NCBI GenBank assembly: GCA_002333125.1
Contig: DDBM01000001.1
Span: 1 to 8,649 of the forward strand
Length of the DNA: 8,649 nucleotides
Direction of reading: 5' to 3'
Source: Moraxellaceae bacterium UBA2032
Lineage (GTDB): Bacteria; Pseudomonadota; Gammaproteobacteria; Pseudomonadales; Moraxellaceae
A program made the translations under genes and the position numbers. Shown in pieces: positions 5,447 to 8,649 of this stretch. The notes below the pieces were generated by a model, which had not been told where the DNA came from, ran no database searches, and saw only the letters and a list, made by a program, of their open reading frames with translations. Every line of letters begins with the position of its first letter. The stretch's first letter is position 1.

Positions 5447-7237
5447 CTACAAATTGCCCCACAGGGTATCAAAGTCATCTTTGACTTCAGATTTTTCGCC
5501 CATGTTATTGGTGTTTGTTTGAGATTTAGGCACAGGGGCTTGTAGCCATGTAAAGGTAAATTGACTAAAGCTTTGTGTGGTTAAGGTTTCGGTCGTTAGC
5601 TGTGCTTTATGCTCTTCGTTGCCTTGTCTTAGCATTACGTTATAGCCTGTTCTAAACGACACATTAGGCGTAATTAAGGTGGCAGGGCGACCCATAGATT
5701 TTACTTCGGGTAATAAAAAAGTACGCATATATTCAGTGCGTTCGCCCGTCTTTTTAAGCACACGTGCGCCACAAGGTTTGACTGCACCCCAAATAATTTC
5801 GACACCTGCTTCTGCACCTAAGGTGGGTAGTTGTTTTACCCAGCGAACAATACCAATCGACCATTTTTTTTCGGCTTGTTCACGCATTGCCAATATTTCA
5901 CCTGTGCGTAAACTAATCGGTGGCTCGCAATCCCAACGGATACAATAACCACCGGGACTAATGTTTACAATCATGGCGGCATAGGGTGGATACAGCCCTG
6001 CTTGATTTTTGGTGCGTGTTATTTTGCCTTCTTTTTCGTCAGCAATACTAGGCACACTGCTAATTTTAAAATCTAAGATTTCATGTGGATCGTTAGCTCC
6101 GCCGTTACGCAAAAAGAAGTTTTTTTCTTCTTCAGAAAAATCGGGTGGTAAGTTTAAAAAATATTCAAATTCAACTTCATTGGCAATATGGTAATGCGAA
6201 GCTGTTAATCCTAAACACACCAGTAATTGTCCATCATAGCTGCGTCTGGCAAAGGTGCGCTCCGCAGGACTACTCCATGAGCCAATTAAGTGCTGTAATA
6301 AACTCGGATTAAGTTGTTCGCCATGATGTAATTGATTGTTAGGTGTAGTTTGTACGGCTTGTAAATGCTGTACAAATTTACTGGCATCTACATAATGAGC
6401 TTGAGGAACATCGGCTGCTTTAGAAACATAAGTGGGTGGTAAGTCGCCTTCAACATCAATGAGTAATAAGTCTGAAATCTGAAATTTTGGCTTGAGTTTA
6501 AGATAGCCCGTCCATAATTCACTTGCATCAAAAATCTGTCTAATTTCGGTTTGACGTAATTTGTTGGTTTGGCTGCTGGCTAAAATAATCGTTCTTAAAT
6601 AAGCGTCATGTACCGTTACTTCTTGAGCAAAGGCTAAATGTTCATCGGCTACGGCGAGTTGCGCGACACCATGTGTCGTTGCTGCATGATGTAATGTATG
6701 TAAATCTGACCATAAACCTGCGGGGGCAGGTAAGTATAACAATTGAGTTTCGAGTAATAAGCCGTTAAGTTCACTAATCGCACGTTGAAACGCTTGTGCT
6801 GCAAGTTGTAATTGTTGGCGACGACCAATACCAATAATACTTAATTTGGTCATGAGCTTTTCGGCGCAGTCATAAGCCACTACTTTATAAGCGGTAGCTA
6901 AATAGTTGCGTAATGATTGTGCTAAAGAGGCAACACGATTGGCGCGGTCGGGTAATAACACTGACTGATTAAGATAATGTTTAGCTAAAGCATGTAAAAT
7001 ATTATGTACTGTAGGGCGTAATATTTCTAATAATTCAAAGCGAGTATCTTCGGACATTTTAACGCGCGTTAGTTCTTGCAGCGTTTGATACAGCTGTTTA
7101 GTTGTTTCGCCTACATTCATGATAGGTAAGGCATGTACCCATTTAATCATATCGTTTTTAGAATGATTAACGAGACTTAATTGGCTTAAGTTTCTTTCGG
7201 GTAAGCTTTGAGCCAATACTTGGTTAATTGTTGTCAT
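5447..7237 (-). CDS. Large protein with PilZ-like C-terminal region, possible c-di-GMP effector
   Basis: This 596-residue soluble protein has no signal peptide or membrane segment, and I do not recognise its exact family. Residues 1-170 look mainly helical. Residues 320-350 contain WSSPAERTFARRSYDGQLLV, with an RxxxR motif at 327-331, and residues 417-484 have the beta-rich pattern of a PilZ domain: NISPGG (425-430, the [D/N]xSxxG motif), then YCIRW, a TGEILAM segment, IGIVRWVKQL and AGVEIIW. In standard PilZ domains RxxxR lies about 20-30 residues before the NxSxxG motif. Here 93 residues separate them, so this is either a split or tandem PilZ arrangement or a degenerate non-binding one. The tail from about 567 is polar and low complexity and ends in DDFDTLWGNL. 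AGG ten bases upstream supports the start. It lies 211 bases upstream of fimX on the same strand, so a role in type IV pili or c-di-GMP signalling is likely but inferred. Confidence 0.8.
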   Translation of the reverse strand: MTTINQVLAQSLPERNLSQLSLVNHSKNDMIKWVHALPIMNVGETTKQLYQTLQELTRVKMSEDTRFELLEILRPTVHNILHALAKHYLNQSVLLPDRANRVASLAQSLRNYLATAYKVVAYDCAEKLMTKLSIIGIGRRQQLQLAAQAFQRAISELNGLLLETQLLYLPAPAGLWSDLHTLHHAATTHGVAQLAVADEHLAFAQEVTVHDAYLRTIILASSQTNKLRQTEIRQIFDASELWTGYLKLKPKFQISDLLLIDVEGDLPPTYVSKAADVPQAHYVDASKFVQHLQAVQTTPNNQLHHGEQLNPSLLQHLIGSWSSPAERTFARRSYDGQLLVCLGLTASHYHIANEVEFEYFLNLPPDFSEEEKNFFLRNGGANDPHEILDFKISSVPSIADEKEGKITRTKNQAGLYPPYAAMIVNISPGGYCIRWDCEPPISLRTGEILAMREQAEKKWSIGIVRWVKQLPTLGAEAGVEIIWGAVKPCGARVLKKTGERTEYMRTFLLPEVKSMGRPATLITPNVSFRTGYNVMLRQGNEEHKAQLTTETLTTQSFSQFTFTWLQAPVPKSQTNTNNMGEKSEVKDDFDTLWGNL

Positions 7238-7319
7238 TTTTGGTTAACCTATCTGTGTCCATGTAAGATTTTGCTAATGTTTTTTTTGATATACGAGTTA
7301 AGCGATCGAGAGCTTTAGT

Positions 7320-7346
7320 TTTATACCGAATACAGTTATTTGTCTA
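7320..7346 (-). promoter_or_regulatory. Weak candidate promoter of the PilZ-like gene
   Basis: On the minus strand TAGACA (complement of 7341-7346) and TATAAA (complement of 7320-7325) each match 5 of 6 consensus bases, but the spacer is only 15 bases, shorter than optimal. The -35 lies inside the end of the LysR gene. The remaining gap down to 7238 holds an A8 run (complement of 7280-7287), a CGATCG palindrome and GGTTAACC, none of them clearly functional. The gene may instead be co-transcribed with the LysR gene. Confidence 0.3.
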
Positions 7347-8226
7347 TTGTATGCTGAATAAAGCATTCTACGCCATAGGTGCGATATTTTTGGCGGTGTA
7401 TCAACATAAATAATTGACGCTTCATATTCCAAAACGGGGTGTTTAAAATAGTCAATGTGCCTGTTTGAATCGCTTCATCTAGCGATAAGCGTGAGGCACA
7501 ACCAATACCAAGTCCACTGGCAACGACCCGTTGAATCGCTTCGGTATGGCCTAATTCTAACAAAATTTGAATTTGTGCTAAACGACCAATCACCGCATTA
7601 TCAAAGACTTCGCGTGTGCCAGAACCCGCTTCGCGTAAAATCCATTGTGCGTCTTGAAAGTCATCTTCATTGAGCATTTGTGTTAATTGTTTTTGGGCTA
7701 AAGGATGTATGGGGGCAGCAAATACCACTAACTCATCGGCTTGCCACGGTACCGCTTCTAAATTTGGCGAATGACAAAAACCTTCAATAAAGCCGATGTC
7801 TAATTCATATTGTTCGAGTGCATGAATAATCTGACTGGTATTGGCAATATCTAAACTTAATTGACATTGGGGATGATCTGCCATAAAACGCGCAATCAAT
7901 GGCGGCATTAAATAATTACCTACCGTTAAACTTGCACCAATTTTAAGACTACCGACTTTGTCACCATGCCCACGCGCAATAGACTCTAACTCATTGGCAT
8001 GGGCGACGGTATTAATAGCGTGAGGTAATAACTTTCGGCCTAAGTCATTAAGCTGTAGGCGTTTACCAATGCGGTCAAACAACAAGCAATCTAATTGGCC
8101 TTCAAAATCTGACAAAGCCATACTAGCCGCGCTTTGGGTGAGGTTTAGCTCTGCCGCTGCGCGTGTGACGGTGCCATGTTTGGCAACCGCTTCAAAAATC
8201 GCCAGCTGTTTGAGGGTAATCCGCAT
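7336..8226 (-). CDS. yeiE: LysR-family transcriptional regulator, YeiE-like
   Basis: This 296-residue LysR-type regulator has the usual length. The N-terminal winged helix-turn-helix spans about 1-60 (ITLKQLAIFEAVAKHGTVTRAAAELNLTQSAAS shown as two parts: helix-turn-helix core at 18-37, then LFDRIGKRLQLN at 49-60). The effector domain (about 92-296) carries blocks typical of E. coli YeiE: GNYLMPPLIARF (103-114), DIGFIEGFCHSPNLE (143-157), DELVVFAAPIHPLA (164-177), WILREAGSGTRE (195-206) and LELGHTEAIQRVVASGLGI (223-241). YeiE in enterobacteria has been linked to sulfite and iron responses; the related FinR acts in pseudomonads. The ligand here is unknown. AAGG nine bases upstream supports the start. 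The gene follows psd after 39 bases on the same strand, so the two may be co-transcribed. LysR regulators often sit divergent to a target gene, but this one does not, so its target cannot be read from context. Confidence 0.9.
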   Translation of the reverse strand: MRITLKQLAIFEAVAKHGTVTRAAAELNLTQSAASMALSDFEGQLDCLLFDRIGKRLQLNDLGRKLLPHAINTVAHANELESIARGHGDKVGSLKIGASLTVGNYLMPPLIARFMADHPQCQLSLDIANTSQIIHALEQYELDIGFIEGFCHSPNLEAVPWQADELVVFAAPIHPLAQKQLTQMLNEDDFQDAQWILREAGSGTREVFDNAVIGRLAQIQILLELGHTEAIQRVVASGLGIGCASRLSLDEAIQTGTLTILNTPFWNMKRQLFMLIHRQKYRTYGVECFIQHTIDK

Positions 8227-8244
8227 AATAAATCGCCTTGTCTT

Positions 8245-8266
8245 ATTTTTTTAAAATTAAAAAAAT
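8245..8266. repeat. A/T-only inverted repeat between psd and the LysR gene
   Basis: ATTTTTTT (8245-8252) and AAAAAAAT (8259-8266) form an 8-bp inverted repeat with a 6-base loop, overlapping the last base of the psd stop codon. With no G or C in the stem it would be a weak hairpin. It may slow transcription between psd and the LysR gene, or simply be AT-rich spacer. Confidence 0.25.
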
Positions 8267-8649
8267 CAACGTGCTGTACCCATTGCCTGACCCATACGTA
8301 CATTATTAGTGGCACTTAAACCGTCTTGCCATTGCATGACATTTTGTTCAAATAACACAATAGCGGTTGAGCCTAAATAAAAACGACCTAGTTCATCACC
8401 TTTGTTAAGATGAAGTGGCTTATTATGAAAGTTGGTTGTAATAATTTTTTGGCCTTTAGGGTCAATATTGCCACCCCAAGCGGTTGCAATACCCGCCACA
8501 ATCATTGCGCCAACTAACACAACGGCCATTGTGCCAAGTTCGGTGTCAAATATACATACGAGGCGTTCGTTACGCGCAAATAAGTTAGGGACGTTTTCGG
8601 CGGTGGTGGTGTTAACCGAAAATAAATCACCAGCCACATAAATCGTTTG
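8266..8649 (-). CDS. psd: Phosphatidylserine decarboxylase, C-terminal part (5' truncated by window end)
   Basis: The frame is open through the window edge and ends at a TGA at 8266-8268, giving the last 127 residues of Psd, the pyruvoyl-dependent membrane enzyme that makes phosphatidylethanolamine from phosphatidylserine. Hallmarks are [20 protein letters not shown] (visible residues 9-28), the glycine-rich [11 protein letters not shown] (44-54), KGDELGRF (83-90) and the LGST self-cleavage site (92-95). Cleavage between Gly and Ser splits the beta and alpha chains and turns the Ser (codon 8368-8370) into the pyruvoyl group. The last 30 or so residues form the alpha chain, ending MGQAMGTAR. 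The internal Met encoded at 8635-8637 is not the start: in-frame codons continue upstream to the edge. It is the first visible gene of the minus-strand run towards fimX. Confidence 0.93.
   Translation of the reverse strand, partial: QTIYVAGDLFSVNTTTAENVPNLFARNERLVCIFDTELGTMAVVLVGAMIVAGIATAWGGNIDPKGQKIITTNFHNKPLHLNKGDELGRFYLGSTAIVLFEQNVMQWQDGLSATNNVRMGQAMGTAR

Noticed and set aside
8432..8641. 69-codon plus-strand frame antisense to psd
   Set aside because: It is a shadow of a highly conserved coding sequence, with no recognisable motif or clear ribosome binding site.
1..8649. CRISPR array, tRNA or rRNA genes, toxin-antitoxin or phage-defence genes
   Set aside because: No regularly spaced repeats, cloverleaf sequence or characteristic small gene pairs were seen on either strand.

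Overview
The window looks like chromosomal DNA from an AT-rich gammaproteobacterium. The strongest pointer is a recognisable FimX (a type IV pilus c-di-GMP receptor known from Pseudomonas and Xanthomonas) downstream of a phosphatidylserine decarboxylase gene. A YeiE-type LysR regulator and a RutE-type nitroreductase also fit. I cannot fix the genus; something near the Thiotrichales is only a guess from overall style.

Layout, left to right: bases 1-72 hold the 3' end of an unidentified plus-strand gene, separated by a small stem-loop from a minus-strand ABC1/AarF-type atypical kinase (109-1413). A compact regulatory interval (1414-1604) lies between that kinase and a plus-strand membrane-anchored GRDP-like protein with a Cys/Gly-rich tail (1605-2258). 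That gene ends against a REP-like palindrome (2260-2309) and converges on a RutE-family nitroreductase (2334-2924, minus). The 226-bp gap upstream of the nitroreductase holds a hairpin that would cover its ribosome binding site, and a CT/GA-rich dispersed-repeat element. Then come fimX (3151-5235), a large PilZ-like protein of unknown function (5447-7237), a YeiE-like LysR regulator (7336-8226), and the C-terminal part of psd (8266-8649, cut by the window end), all on the minus strand and therefore transcribed psd, yeiE-like, PilZ-like, fimX.

The main biological theme is cyclic di-GMP control. FimX keeps its receptor REC-PAS-GGDEF-EAL architecture, but nearly every catalytic residue of both enzyme domains is replaced, so it should sense c-di-GMP rather than make or degrade it. 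The gene directly upstream encodes a protein with a PilZ-like NxSxxG segment and a separated RxxxR motif, which makes it a candidate partner or second receptor. The 211-bp gap before fimX contains two strong inverted repeats and a likely extended -10 promoter, so fimX probably has its own control.

The other genes are ordinary metabolic or regulatory genes with no obvious link to the c-di-GMP pair. No RNA genes, CRISPR arrays, transposases, toxin-antitoxin pairs or phage genes were seen, and no gene-free stretch exceeds 300 bases.
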